A model generated the notes under the pieces. The model had not been told where the DNA came from and made no database searches. It was given only the letters and a program-made list of their open reading frames with translations. A stretch of DNA of 64,000 nt. Source: Isoetes taiwanensis. Lineage: Eukaryota > Streptophyta > Lycopodiopsida > Isoetales > Isoetaceae. The translations under genes were made by a program, and so were the position numbers. The stretch is from positions 16,544,003 to 16,608,002 of the forward strand of contig JAJEKV010000030.1 in assembly GCA_021234155.1 (NCBI GenBank). Reading direction: 5' to 3'. Positions 23,713 through 35,437 of this stretch are shown here, piece by piece (the stretch's first letter is position 1; each line of letters opens with the position of its first letter).

Positions 23713-24114
23713 TGAAAGTTTGCAACAAGTACTATTAGCAATACAACAGCTATTAACAATTCAACAAATAAGTGTATCAATGATTTCTTCAAATTACATC
23801 ATTTAGCAATCACATTTAAATGAGCAACCATAGGAATTTTCAAAGCATAACCTTAGCATTTGTATAGTAAAGTGACATCACAAATAAACTGCAAATCACA
23901 AATATATGTGTAAACCCGTTTTCTCAAATCGTACTGCAACTTCAACGCTAATTATAAACTGTATGATCAATCATCTGTACATCTTGTGTTTATAGGGCCG
24001 GATCTGACCGCTTAGGCCTGGTTTCGGCCGCTCAGGTGCTTTCGTGCCCATCTCTCCTTGCTGATAGGAGATTCTAATTCAAATTCATATTTGGCTCCAT
24101 CGATGGTTATAACA
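23713..24114 (-). repeat. 3' LTR of copia element 2
   Basis: Colinear with 27980-28372. It carries a 22-base stretch around GGTTTCGGCCGCTCAGGTGC (near 24020-24042) that the other LTR lacks, and it lacks the TGTATTCAAGTA present near 28090 in the other. Confidence 0.92.
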
Positions 24115-24149
24115 CGTCATAGTTCAATGGTTTAAAACCATTGCTTTAA

Positions 24150-27100
24150 GCTTAACAAATGGGTTCTAATAAACAATAGTATGAACCATTGTTTAAACCA
24201 TACTCTTCAATGGCATCACTAAAGCTTTTTAAATCTAAATCATGAGAGGTAAATGTAATTCCATGATTAGTCATTCCCTTTTTAAATATTTCGTAACATG
24301 TTTTGGTCGCTCCTAATGTTGTGACATTATTGCAATATCTACTCAAAAATATTCACTGAGTAATCCATGTCAGTCTTGTGGTATCATGGACAAATAAAAG
24401 TGTAGCAACCTATTATCTCTCAGATGGCATTTTCTCCATCCCTTTGTGTCTTCATTAGGTCAACAATATCGGGCCACCTATGGCCCTCGCAATAGGGACC
24501 TTTGCAATTTTTGCATCTTGCATATGAAACCTTTTACATATTTTCAACATGTTTGCCCTGCTTTAGAGACGTAATACCTTTGTCTTTGTTTCTTAATACT
24601 AATCAAAATTACTCTAACTACCAAGATCACCCATTTCAAATCAAGCCAAAATATCTTTGCATCTTGTCACAACTTTGGCTATTTGACACCATTATGCAAT
24701 CATCAACATATAATGCAATCACAAAAATTTTCCCATCTCCTAATTTCCATAGATTTCCCATCATTTTTCATTCTTTCAAATCCCTAAGCTCTTAGAAAAT
24801 TATCTATGCGTAGTTCCATTCACGCAGGGATGTCTTGCCATATATATACTACTTTTGAGTTTCTGCTAATAATTTGAATCTTTTTTCTTCATAACCGTAT
24901 GTGTTACCATATAAATATTTCTTTCAATTCTCGTGATTTAAAAGCAGCTTTAACATCCATATGATGTATTTCTAAATTCAATGCATTTTGGTAATTGCCA
25001 AGTACCCTCAAACTTGTGAGCTTAACCACTGGAGAAAAATATTTCATTATAGTCTTTTCCTTCTTCTCGAGAAAACCTTGAGCTACTAACCTTGCTTTAA
25101 ACCTTTTTGTGCCATCAATGCTTTGTTTTAATTCTATAAATCCACTTATTCCCTACAACATTGGTATTTTCTCAAGTTTATTCACAATATCAAAAGTTCC
25201 AAGTGTCCTTGAAAGCCCTTTATTCCCTCCATTGCCTTAATCCAACATTCTTTCTCGCTATTTCTATTGCTTCTTCATATGATGTAGGAATAACATAGTC
25301 TCTTGTAGAATTGCCAATATTTATTCTTGATCCTCGTAGTTCGTAAAGTTTTTCAATCCTTTTGCTTCTTCCACTTTCCAACCCCATTTACATTCCCCTC
25401 TCATTTAATGGTAAGTTCTCTTTAATTTTTCAGCTTGAGTCTTCCTCTTCTTATGCTTGTCTTGTCGCATATCATATGCATAATCTCAATGTACTTTGAG
25501 GTCATTTTGTTTTTCCCTTCATGTCAATCTCTCAAAATTTCACTAACTTTCTCTCATACTATCCCTTCATTTTCATCATATGTAAAACATATGTTTTTGT
25601 ATGACCAACCGGCTTTGCAATTTTTTCCTTAGGGTCATTGTCATTCTATAGTGAATGCTCATCAAAAATAATGTCTCTCATATCACACTTCATTGCTGGT
25701 TCGCACAAACATTCTATAACCTTTTGCTTGCTCATCATACCCAACAGCATCCTATTTCTCGCTTATTGTCCAACTTTTTGTCTTAATTCCTTTGGGACAT
25801 GAATATATCCTGCACATCCATATGATTTGAGCAAAATCATAATCTATACTTTCTCTCTATTCTAATCACATTAATTTGGAATATTGCCTTTCAAACTAGA
25901 TGTTGTAAGTCCTGCTTTTGGAAATACAGATCATTGCTTTTAAAGCCTCTTCCTACAACTTATTTGGCAAACCCGAGAATTTTACCATCGATTCATCAAT
26001 CAAGTAATGTTCTATCCTTTCTTCAAAGAATTCCATTTTGCTGTGGAGTATGCCCATGTTAATCGCCAGCTTTCCATACTTTTGACCTTGCAAAAACTCA
26101 AATTGGCCTCGGGATAAATATTCTCTCTCCCCTATTCGACCTTTATGCATCTCAATTTTCGCTTGTTTGCCTTTTCCATTTCGGGATACATACATTTTGG
26201 AAGGCTTCCAGAGCTTGAGATTTTCATGTCAAACAATATCTCGCACTTCCTATGATCATCTATGAATGTTATAAAAATATCTTTTTCCATTTCCTCGGCC
26301 GCAATATCTTCGTGAGGGCCATAGGTCAAGATGCACCTGTGGATCTAACACTCCTTCAGCCCTTTTATGTGATTTTGGAAATGGTAGTCTAGTACTTTTC
26401 CCAACATACATCCCTTTCTTTTACATATGCATTTTGTGTGTTTTTCCTCGTATGTTGCATTCACAAGTCCCTTTTTTCCATAAACTTCACATTGTTGGTA
26501 ATGTATGCGAGCAAGTCTCGCTATGCCTCCATATCGTTTCGCTATTAGAATAGCATTAACTCCATCAATAAACATTAAATTGAAACAAATTGCCCACTCG
26601 AGCTTGCTAGAAATTTCAACTTATTATTCCTATGCAAGATCTTTACAAACTTCTTCTCGTTAGTGATTTTTATATCCTGCTACTAGTCAAGTACACCGAC
26701 ACAAAATTTTAATCAAACTAGGAACACATAACACATTTTCAACATTAACTACATTTCCATCAAGATCTAGCGCGCATCTAACATTCCACATCCTTTTCTA
26801 TAGCTCAGAATCTCCATTTGGACTTGTACATGCTTTGATTTGGCCGATGTTTGATTCTGAGCATGTCCGTGCAGATCTTACTACTAATCTCTCACCCACT
26901 ATCAACTACACAACAGTGATTTAATGAACAAGTATATTTTTAATTTCATCATCACTTGGTTCTTTTTTTCCTTTGACATCCTGCGGAGCAATGTGTACAC
27001 CCGTTGTGTCCCCCTCTTCTTCCAGAGGAATATCCTCTCCTAAAAATCTCATCCTCTTCCCCTCCCTTGCCATACTCCTTTCTTTGGGGCTAGGACACTT

Positions 27101-27958
27101 GGCAGCCTATATGACCTCTTCCTTTACAATTATACACATTTGCTTAAGTTTGGGGCACTCTATTTAATATGCCTTGCCTCATAATGCTTATAACAAACCG
27201 GCCTTTATCTCCTTGAACTTTTTCTTACCGTTGATAAAGAATGATTTTCTTCCTCTCTCATTAATTTATTCTCGGGCTTCAATCTCGCATTCTCAACATG
27301 TTTTCTCCGTAGAGTTTTGGCAATATTTCTAGTTCTAAAAGAGAGAGCCGAGAATTTGCACTACCGGGCCGAAAGCAATTTGAAAGACTATAAACCTTTC
27401 TCGATAATGTCACTCCTCGTGATCATCTAGCCCTACAAGATTATCAAATTTATTAAAGAAATCAAACTTCCCCATCTTCATTATATTTCGCATTTCTAAG
27501 CCCTTCTAACACATCTATTTGTGATGAACTTTGGTTTCATATTGTTTGCCAACACCTTATTATCCGCCTCAGGAGACATACCTCTAAGTTTGAGTTGAAT
27601 GGTTGGTCCAACTTTACTCAGAATTATGCTCTGCTTCCTTTGATCTTAGTTGTCGTAATGTACTAGATGCTAGACAAGCAGCCTTCTACCCGCAATCCCC
27701 GCAATGTATCTACTACTCCGAGGTCACCGAGGTTGAATCACTTCCCCACCGGGCCGAAGTTCATTAACTTCCCCTACCAATACTAGATGCTCCACCAGCA
27801 CTAGTAGCTACCACTTCCATTTGACTTGGATCTACAATCTCCCATAACTCTTCAACATCCAGAATATGCTGGATTTGGTCTTTCCACACTTGGAAGCCAG
27901 ATCCCCCATTGTAAACTTGCACATCACTTAATAAGCCTGCTCCAAACCTTGTTGCCAT
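24150..27958 (-). pseudogene. Copia gag-pol polyprotein of element 2 (gag, INT, RT, start of RNase H)
   Basis: Gag starts with Met at 27958 (MATRFGAGLLSDVQV, then FQVWKDQIQHIL), directly after the primer site. The pre-integrase segment lies at 26345-26575, with GCMLGK of the zinc-binding region near 26390-26410. The integrase core at 25960-26329 shows ITFIDDH, then EYLSR and the later MEFFEERIEHY. Reverse transcriptase spans roughly 25180-24600: DGTKRFKARLVAQGF, KDYNEIF, MDVKAAF and the catalytic YVDD (codons at 24699-24710). The last recognisable part (24152-24346) matches the stretch between RT and RNase H, with GITF and FSDA. The rest of RNase H is absent. Many stops and shifts make it inactive. 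Normal copia polyproteins are 1300-1400 residues, so this copy is close to full length but for its end. Confidence 0.92.
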
Positions 27959-27964
27959 TTTACT

Positions 27965-27977
27965 GGCTCTGATACCA
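27965..27977 (-). promoter_or_regulatory. Primer-binding site (initiator tRNA-Met)
   Basis: GGCTCTGATACCA on plus is TGGTATCAGAGCC on minus, the standard plant retrotransposon primer site. It sits two bases inside the right LTR, which fixes element orientation. Confidence 0.93.
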
Positions 27978-27979
27978 AA

Positions 27980-28372
27980 TGAAAGTTTGCAACAAGTACT
28001 ATTAGCAATACAACAGCTATTAACAATTCAACAAATAAGTGTATCAATGATTTCTTCAAATTACATCATTTAGCAATCACATTTAAATGATGTATTCAAG
28101 TATGCAACCATAGGAATTTTCAAAGCATAACCTTAGCATTTGTATAGTAAAGTGACATCACAAATAAACTACAAATCACAAATATATGTGTAAACCTGTT
28201 TTCTCAAATCGTGCTGCAACTTCAACCCTAATTATAAATTGTATGATCAATCATCTGTACATCTTGTGTTTATAGGGCCGGATCTGACCGCTTAGGCCTT
28301 CGTGCCCATCTCTCCTTGCTGATAGGAGATTCTAATTCAAATTCATATTTGGCTCCATCGATGGTTATAACA
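27980..28372 (-). repeat. 5' LTR of copia element 2
   Basis: Begins TGAAAGTTTGC and ends TTATAACA on plus, so TG..CA termini are intact. It is a near-perfect match to 23713-24114. Confidence 0.92.
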
Positions 28373-30480
28373 TCGCCATGTTAGGCTTCCTTTGGTTTAT
28401 CGTAATTTCTAGGCAACAAGCATGTCCGACGTGGAAGAAATCCAAATTTTGTGGATCTCGGGACAAAGACGCCCAAATTACTAGGAAAGTTAACGAGCCC
28501 ATATATCTGTAAGTGATTCGGCAGTTGAAGTGGCAACTCGCCTCGCCCAAGTATCGGGACACTGTGAGGAACTAGAGATCGGGGCTTTTGCTTTGTGTTA
28601 TAGTATCCAAACGGTAAAAACGAAGTCTTATTTTATATCTCTATTCGAGCTCCAAGAAATCAAACCGAAATTAATTTATAGAAGAACAAAACTGCCAATT
28701 GGCCGGAGAGTCGGAATCCTTAACTCAAGATGTCAAAACCGCTTGTGGAGATCATAAGGGATTGGAACAACGTCACATCGAAAATTGGTTCTCGTGAAAT
28801 TGTAGATAGCCTCCGCCGGGAATAGAAGAATGCACTAAAATCAGTCCGCAAGAAATGTATGAAGAAAACGTGGAAAGAGGGCTAGCCGATCTATTTCAAT
28901 CTAACATTAGCGGATTTGGGGTCTGAAAATGGCCCTATCTTGGGTTAAAGATTTCCACGCCGATTCGCCAGATCTCAATCGTTTGCCTTTTACGAAAAGT
29001 CGGGAGATATCTGGCAGTAGAAGGATGAGCAGCTTACTCGGGCATCCACATGACGATTTTCATAGGGATGCCTCGTGACTTTTATTGCAAATCCATTTTA
29101 ATGGCCTCAGATTTTTCTAGAGTCGCCACTTCAAAATAATGGTGACTTTGATCACGCATCACCGGGCCATCAACTCCCTTCTTTATCAAATTTTGGCTTC
29201 AAACTTCAGACGCCACCCGCTTCTATCGCATCCTCCTCGCCACTTCAATTTCATCCGAATCCATATGTCTCCCCGCATCACAGTTCTTGCCCCATTTACG
29301 TAACCGGCAAGGTCAAGAAGTGGGGAGGTTTTGTCTCAATAAGTTCGGTGAGTATGTCGCCATCAACGAGGGCTACATAGAGTTAAGCTGCATTAAAGGC
29401 GACCGACGCGATCGATAGTAGGATAAAAGAGTTCGCTGAATTCTAGCACTGAAGTGGCATAAAACAATACGCATATGCATATACCCTTCATATGGGCCAA
29501 AGAGCTTACCCCCACCAAAAACAATTTTCCCAAAATTGCCCGCAGAATGGTAATCCATCTTTAATCGATCACACGACGCCGGGTTAGCCGGGCCGCCTAC
29601 TTAATCACAGATAGTTTCCTGCCAGTCGCGGTGTATCTCCTTATCTTTTCATTTCGTTGACACGTTTACAAAACAAATTTATTGTGCAAAAGTTTTATGT
29701 TTATCGATACGTGGATGTCATTCCTACTGTAAAGTATTAGTATGTAATTTGTCGTATCACATAGACGAAATTGTCCTTTTCCAAGGTATGGATGGACTCG
29801 CGGGTATAGCAACCGGGTTTTACGACATGATTATAACGGTAGAAGGTCGTGAACCGAGTTTTGAGCCTGAATTGCCCCTTTAAGGAACTTTGTAAGCCAC
29901 GTGACCAATGAGAACAATGTAATTGCAATGAAGAAATACATGGTCGACGAGGTACGGAATGTCCGAAAACGGAGGTTTGAGGATGAGTTTCAAAATCTTC
30001 ACACCGCTTTGAGGTATTTGCTAACATATTCCGTGATGGCACAGAAGTTCAAAAGCCCAAGACATATATGTGCTTTCCGATTTTGTGGATGGCTTATTTT
30101 GGGTTCCGAATTGATCTTTGATTCTAATGACCATCCGCTGTGAGTTAAGTCCTCCTTTAAGTTCGTGATACTTTCTTCCAAAACAATATTTATAATGCTA
30201 ATCATTAACCAGGAACTAAGGAAACAGAAAAAGAGAGGTCGCGACAACTTTTTGGGAGCCGCTTGATAAATTACAATCGCATAATCTGGCGCGTGGATAC
30301 TGAGCATGGGAGAGGGGAGGAAGTCATTTATACGCCCACCATGGAAAGCCAACGACCATTAATGAGCTAAGAGCGCTTTTCAATGAGATGAGAAGATTGT
30401 CAATTTTACTTCCATTATTTTATCGATGGCATTAGGGTTGGTTACAAAGTAAGAGGGAAACAAAGTTTAGTGAGTTCTAA
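28373..30480. other. Degenerate coding-like region, no identified gene
   Basis: A plus-strand frame at 28530-28757 begins MATRLAQVSGHCEELEIG and continues into a Lys/Glu/Leu-rich stretch. It reads like a coiled coil, as in several plant transposon-associated proteins, but I cannot name a family. Another at 29901-30143 contains MKKYMVDEVRNVRKRRFEDE and may be a helical fragment. Near 29569 lies a TCACACGACGC word followed about 70 bp later by GCCAGTCGCGGTGT, the same pairing seen at 31698-31760 in front of a small gene, so a promoter-like copy may sit here. Confidence 0.4.
29569..29579 (+). repeat. TCACACGACGC word, single copy outside the block
   Basis: This exact 11-mer precedes GCCAGTCGCGGTGT near 29637, the same two-part arrangement as upstream of the unrecognised gene at 31923. 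Other exact copies on plus are at 33506, 36822, 42389, 44126, 44985, 45584, 50749 and 50820. Confidence 0.7.
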
Positions 30481-30715
30481 GCATCAACAAGAAATTATTC
30501 CATTTTCAGCTTTGAATCTCTGCTTTTTATTTGTGTTTTGTCCCATGTTTTTTAGGGTTCCGTGATTTTGTCCGACATTTTGAAAGGCCCCACAATTATT
30601 TAAAACGCTACCATCATATTTTACTTTGACTTCTGTTTTACTATTTATCTCTTTGCCGCTTGTCTATTTTGTCGCTGTTCGTAGTATAAAGTTTCATCCG
30701 GCCGAGAAGCCAGCT

Positions 30716-31530
30716 ATGGCAAGAACTAAGCAAACCGCAAGGATCCATCCGTGGTGTATAGCTTCGTGATTTAACGCATTAGTCCGCCTCTTCATCTCAA
30801 CTGGGTCTCGATAGAGATTCTCCTCCTCCGACTATGCCTAACAATGTAAGACCCGAAAAGAAATCCGCGATGACGAATTTCGCGGAGAAGCATTCTGGTG
30901 CGTGAGGTGTAATCTCTGCCTCGGTGACCGAGGATGGAAATAGAGAGACCGGCGAAAGCGTAATATGACGTACCGGATTAATTTCATTGGGCAGCCGCCT
31001 TTTCGCTCTTATCGCCCTTCGCCCTCTGACGCCGTAACCTTCAAATCAAAGCGAGGAGGCCCAACCGAAGGGGAAGGCGACTGTTGAGGAGATCTACCGA
31101 AGAGTCGCACCGAGGAATGTACCGCGAAATGCTTCTGGTGAGGAGACGCCGTAAGAGTCTACCGAAAGCAACAAAAGCCCGTACCGCCGGGTGCGGAGGC
31201 GAAAATGGGTTTTGCCATTGCCCGCATTAAAGCGATTACAAAGTACCTAAGAGCATCGAGATGGTTGGTCTCCGCTCTCCCATTTGCCGTCGCGGAAAGA
31301 GATTTCGCAAAGCGTGGTGCGATATATCATAAATACCAAGCATAGTAATTCAAGCAATCGCTTTAAATGTTTCTTCAAATGGCTTCTGGCTAGCTTGTGC
31401 CTACCGTTTCGAGGGATTCCGCAGCCTTTGCAAAGAATACATTGCGGATCATTATGCCTAAGGACATGCGATAAGGGACTCTCGAAAGTACTTGCGTGGT
31501 CAAAATTTATGGTCAATACAAATAAGAAGA
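30716..31530 (+). pseudogene. Histone H3-like gene, block copy 1
   Basis: The ATG at 30716 gives MARTKQTAR, the exact canonical H3 tail start. Reading then shifts frame. Later segments on plus fit an H3 fold in order: KATKA with a GCGGE stretch near 31165-31200, a basic/hydrophobic run with CGKRFRKAW (about 31288-31320), a FEGF..LCKEYI stretch near 31410-31445 where H3 has FEDTNLCAIHA, and MPKDM at 31455-31469 where H3 has MPKDIQLARRIRG. After MPKDM the sequence does not match canonical H3. Span (~815 bp against 411 bp coding in normal H3) implies introns, insertions or error. It could be a divergent H3 or CENH3-like gene, or a pseudogene; the frame is too broken to decide. Confidence 0.6.
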
Positions 31531-31697
31531 AAGACTCCCCTAAAAAAAGGCCGTGGAAGTGCCTTTGTGTTTTTTCTATATGTATAATATTTCTTAATGT
31601 AATGGCTTTATAAGCTTAACTTTAAATTCATTTCTTTCTTAGAAGCCTAGCTTCAAGACTTTGTATTTTTTTTTTTTAATGTTATACCGAGGATCAT
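31531..31697 (+). other. 3' flank of the H3-like gene
   Basis: AT-rich sequence with a poly(T) run near 31665-31680 and TGTATAATATTTCTTAATG near 31578, conserved in block copy 2 (42278). It looks like a 3' UTR. It ends at the ACACGACGC word. Confidence 0.45.
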
Positions 31698-31795
31698 ACA
31701 CGACGCCAGCCAGCATTTCAGCTTTTGTTGCACATAGTAGTCTTCGCCAGTCGCGGTGTGATCTAAACCCTAACTTAACCCTAAACTCTAAATGT
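31698..31795 (+). promoter_or_regulatory. Promoter-like region with telomere-like box, block copy 1
   Basis: ACACGACGC (31698-31706) is followed by GTTGCACATAGTAGTCTT, GCCAGTCGCGGTGTG, and a telomere-like stretch AAACCCTAACTTAACCCTAA (31765-31784). The arrangement is kept in copy 2. Telomere-like boxes of this kind are common in plant promoters of housekeeping and cell-cycle genes. Confidence 0.5.
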
Positions 31796-31922
31796 ATCGC
31801 GACAAATCTCCCCACAACTACCGCGGTCCCCTTTCATAAATCGGCAACGGCTACTTGAGTTTAGAAGTGATGCTCTTTACCGCCCTTCTAAACATCTTCT
31901 TGCTTTTCGGCCGCTCAGCTTC

Positions 31923-33125
31923 ATGGATCGTTATGTGAAGTTCCTCGAAATGCGCATCCCTCATGACAACGAGGGTGCACCATCACATTTATCCGTCGGC
32001 TGCAAGGAGTTGACATCAGGCAAACAAAGAGCGAGTTTTGATGCTATCGCCAGGTTGCCTTTAGCTTTACCCCATCAGCTGGTCTCAACAAGACGCCCTT
32101 TGCGTGATGTCCTCGCTCTGGATTCAAAACCAGCTTCTAGAGGAGGCTGCCCCATTTGCAAACAACGGCGATGTTTTTCTAAGAATGCTGGCGAACGGGC
32201 TCCCTCCCTCGCTGCGCCCTTGTGCTTAAGAAGGTATCTATTTCTTTGCCGCTTAGAGAATTTTGCTTACATGCATCTCCTCGCCGCCAAACCAAAGATA
32301 CACTGAAACAATGAAATCTTTTAAGCCAAGGGGGCCGCTTATGGATGATGCCGACTATGACGTGAGAAATGATAGATCTAAAAAGAAGAAGAGCAAGAAT
32401 GTAGGAGTTTTAGGCTTCGACGACCGGCCTCGCGAACCAGAGGAGGAGATGATCAAGGTACGAGGATGGGATGAGGATGAAAGAAGTTGTCCGGACATAA
32501 CGCCTACCTTAGTGGAAGGCAAAGAATACCTATTGCTATGATATACCGAGGAACCCGCCTTTGTTACTTAATGTTAGTGGAAGACGAGCTTATCGCAAGA
32601 TTCGGCCAATGGGTAAACCTAGGCCTAGATTCTCAAGAGGATTTGACAAAGAGATGTTTGCGCTGTCTAATTATAATCGCAATGCTATAAAGCTTAAAAG
32701 AAGCCTATGAGAGGTCGGAAACCGGATTTGCTCAAGATGAGGCTTAATCTACCAACCAATAGAAGAATTCAGCCGCCTTCCTGCGGCAAAGTCGCCAACA
32801 GGATTCGCTGTGCTTGGCGTGCCTTCACCACCGCGCAAGATGAGCCTCGAGATGAGATACCGCGGAAGCAGCGATGCTTGAGGGTTCTATTTGTGGAAGT
32901 AGATGATTTTCGCCGACATGCACGCCGGACGTGAAAGATTTAAAGGATTCCATTGTTTTCATATATCCCGACCGCTAATGGGGAGAGATAATCGCCTTCA
33001 ACGTAACTTTCAAATTCAAAAAAGGTGCGTATTTGTCATTACATCCTCGCGGCATTATGCATGTTCGAATCCATTCCCAATTGGCATCAAACACCGAAAG
33101 GTGATAGCAATTCTACGGATGTTGT
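31923..33125 (+). pseudogene. Unrecognised gene 2, block copy 1
   Basis: The ATG at 31923 starts MDRYVKFLEMRIPHDNE and is conserved as MDCYVKF in copy 2 (42597). A donor-like GCTTAAGAAGGTAT (about 32225-32238) and a following exon starting near 32290 (MKSFKP, then DDADYDV and a basic KKKK stretch) are kept in both copies. A later shared segment has GKPRPR (about 32613-32630) and AIKLK (near 32685-32695). The protein would be charged, with several exons, but the frames are broken in both copies and I do not recognise it. End is uncertain; shared sequence continues to the poly(A)-like region near 33470. Confidence 0.35.
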
Positions 33126-33505
33126 GCTAGCGAATATTTCGATTTACTCAGTTTCTGGCCTCATACAGCAATATGTTAAATTTTAGTCGGGCCGGGCTTG
33201 ACTCAACGGGTTGAAGTCATCGATAATGGAAGTCATTGCCTTGTTGGATCGCTAGGATTGAAAGAGCATGAAATTGACGACGGCTTTTGAAAATTGGAAG
33301 CTATATATTTTCCAACTAGACGCGAAATTATTTATGTACGATTGTCCTTCCAAATTCCTAATAAAAATTATTTTATTTGTATTTATTCACATCACGCCAA
33401 ATACATCAACATTTTCCTCGGCCATATCTATAGGTTTTCGCTACCGCGGTGATATTTATCTCAAGAAATGAAATATTATTGAAAAACAATTAATTTATTT
33501 AACTC

Positions 33506-33516
33506 TCACACGACGC
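33506..33516 (+). repeat. TCACACGACGC word before gene A, copy 1
   Basis: Exact 11-mer, followed by GAAGCAACTCGCGGTGGACT about 15 bp on. The same arrangement occurs in copy 2 at 44126, where a TATAAAATA box follows 30 bp later. Confidence 0.75.
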
Positions 33517-33632
33517 CGTAGAAGCAACTCGCGGTGGACTCATGTTGCAATAGAAGACCGCATGTCCACTTCGACTGATTTCTTCCGCCTTTCCGCCATC
33601 TTCTATCGGCTCGGGCTTCCACCTTCCATTCG

Positions 33633-34100
33633 ATGGCATCATCATCTTCCTCTAGCAAAGTTTAATTCACGCCAAGAGATGGTGACTCTACGTAGTCGCT
33701 TCGCGTATACCCTTGCAAAGGTGATCAAGAGATTCAAGGAGATCCATGATGAAACAACCGCTCCCGCCAGAATATGGAGCACGCATGATTAGCTCTAGGG
33801 AGCCGCTGCACGGTTTTGTGACATTGAGCTCAGCAAACATCTCGGCCATGTACCAAGAGTATTTTAATGGTCAGGTCGGTGTTTGAAACCGCGATTTCGC
33901 AGCTCCTTAGAAGATATGGTATTGAAGTTCAGTCATGAGGATGAGAACGCAACTTTCTACTTTCACCGCAGATATGAAAATCAGCCAGAGGATCAAGTGA
34001 AGATCCCTTTGTACCGCTTTGTATCTATCTATTTTGGTTTCCAAAGAAAAGCTTCATTTTTCGCTTCATCCCTTCCTCTTGTTCCAATGTATGTTCATTA
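33633..34100 (+). pseudogene. Small unrecognised gene A (MASSSSS start), block copy 1
   Basis: The ATG at 33633 begins a Ser-rich MASSSSSSS start. Further on, in shifting frames, come a KVIKRFKEIHDE helix (about 33718-33753), a TLSSANISAMYQE segment (about 33822-33860), and an acidic FSHEDENATFYF stretch (about 33930-33965). The 3' end has TTGCAATTAGGTAGCAATCA near 34118-34140, shared with gene B. Gene A is a paralogue of gene B 0.8 kb downstream. I do not recognise the family. The first frame (33562-33792) is in a different phase from the MASSSSS start, so at least one shift is present. Confidence 0.35.
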
Positions 34101-34408
34101 GAAGAAATACACGACAAATGCCTTGTTTGCAATTAGGTAGCAATCAATGGATTTCGCTACCGTAGATTCCGCCGCTCTATTTTGCTTCAATGAGAAGTTC
34201 TATCTTTAGTTGCGTACGCGAAAATTACTTATGTATAGATTGTACACCGAAATTATCAATAAAATTATCGGGCTAACGAAGCTTCAAAGAAGACGCTAGA
34301 AGAAGTGGCTTTGTCTTTTCCTGGCCATCGACGCGAAAGAAGTAACGGTCCATTTTTCCGACCGACGATCCTTCGGCCGCGTATTCCAAGCTACTACGAA
34401 ATCCGGGT

Positions 34409-34416
34409 TATAAATA
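34409..34416 (+). promoter_or_regulatory. TATA box of gene B, copy 1
   Basis: TATAAATA in the context GGTTATAAATAGAAGACCT, kept at 45068-45075 in block copy 2, about 88 bp before the ATG in each. Confidence 0.7.
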
Positions 34417-34496
34417 GAAGACCTTCTATCTTGCAATTTCGACCTCCATCCTCTTCCGCTTCCTCACCATCTTCTTCCTCGCTTCGGCTTCCTCTG

Positions 34497-34850
34497 ATGG
34501 TATCTTCATCTCCTCCAGTTTGCATCGCTCGTGAAGTCGCTTCGCTGACATCACCCTTTGCCGGGTGGTGATGAAGAGATTCAAGGAGGTTCACGACGAA
34601 ACCGCCTCTGCCGCCGGTGAAGATGGAGGCAAGTAATGTGTTAGAATTCATCGAGGGGGCCGCATGAGCTGGTGATCTGAGCCTAAGCAACATTAACCAA
34701 AATCGAGGCCAATAGTCAGAGGGCTCAGAGGCGCTTTAACCCATACCGCAGCGAAGATGGAGAATATTTCCGAGTCGCTGGATATAAACGCAGTTTTATT
34801 TCGCCACCATGCAGATCATGAAGATCCCCAGCTACGTGGCGGTATATTTT
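34497..34850 (+). pseudogene. Small unrecognised gene B (paralogue of gene A), block copy 1
   Basis: Starts at the ATG at 34497 (Met-Val-Ser-Ser-Ser-Ser-Pro here; MASSSSSS in copy 2). A VMKRFKEVHDE segment (about 34565-34600) corresponds to KRFKEIHDE of gene A, and LS.QNIN near 34680-34700 corresponds to LSSANIS of A. The 3' flank contains GATCACACGACGG (34911) and the CAATTAGGTAGCAATCAATG phrase shared with gene A. The TATA box, 5' leader and start are well conserved between block copies, which suggests a real gene family broken by indels. No family recognised. Confidence 0.35.
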
Positions 34851-35337
34851 TGTTTCCAAAGAAAAGTTTGCTCTCTATTTCTCGCTTCAACCGTTTCATG
34901 TTTTATTAAAGATCACACGACGGAAACGCCATGCTTGCAAATTAGGTAGCAATCAATGGATTTCGCTATCGTGATGATCTCCAACAAACGACACCTCGCT
35001 GTAGCGGCACCCTAGTTTATTAATGGAGTGCATATGTAAACAATAAAATTATCTAGCTAGATGCGTGATAACTTTAAAATGTAAATGCTAATTCTACGTG
35101 GATGACAATCACCGCGATGTGGATGATAACGTACATGCTGTTGACGCGGGGCATGCGCCGCCACAATAATACCGCTCTTTGTACTACCGATACGTAAGAC
35201 GCTTAGATATGATCGATCCATGATGCTAACATAGGCTACCGCTGCCTTAATCAGAGATGCTATATAATTTCGCCTTCGTAGGATTATTACACAACTTTAT
35301 CTAGACTGCGAACTGTGATTCCAACGTGATTCTAGTT

Positions 35338-35345
35338 TCTATATA
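35338..35345 (+). promoter_or_regulatory. TATA box of gene C, copy 1
   Basis: CTATATAAAACGC follows CTAGTTT, kept as CTATATAAAATGC at 45994 in copy 2; the ATG lies roughly 95 bp downstream in both. Confidence 0.7.
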
Positions 35346-35437
35346 AAACGCCGGAGGCCTTTGTCTTCTCCTATCCGCCATCTCCTCCGTTTCTGCAATT
35401 ACATCCGCCTACCATCTCCGCTCTCCCATCACTTTCA

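Larger units (their letters stand above)
23713..28372 (-). mobile_element. Ty1/copia retrotransposon 2, both LTRs present
   Basis: Two direct repeats of 402 bp (23713-24114) and 393 bp (27980-28372) start TGAAAGTTTGC and end GGTTATAACA. They enclose a minus-strand gag-pol. The primer-binding site lies just inside the right LTR. The LTRs are nearly identical apart from two indels, so the insertion is fairly recent, yet the coding part is full of stops and the end of RNase H and the polypurine tract are missing. The flanks TTAGATG (left) and TCGCC (right) are not a clean 5-bp target duplication. Confidence 0.93.
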
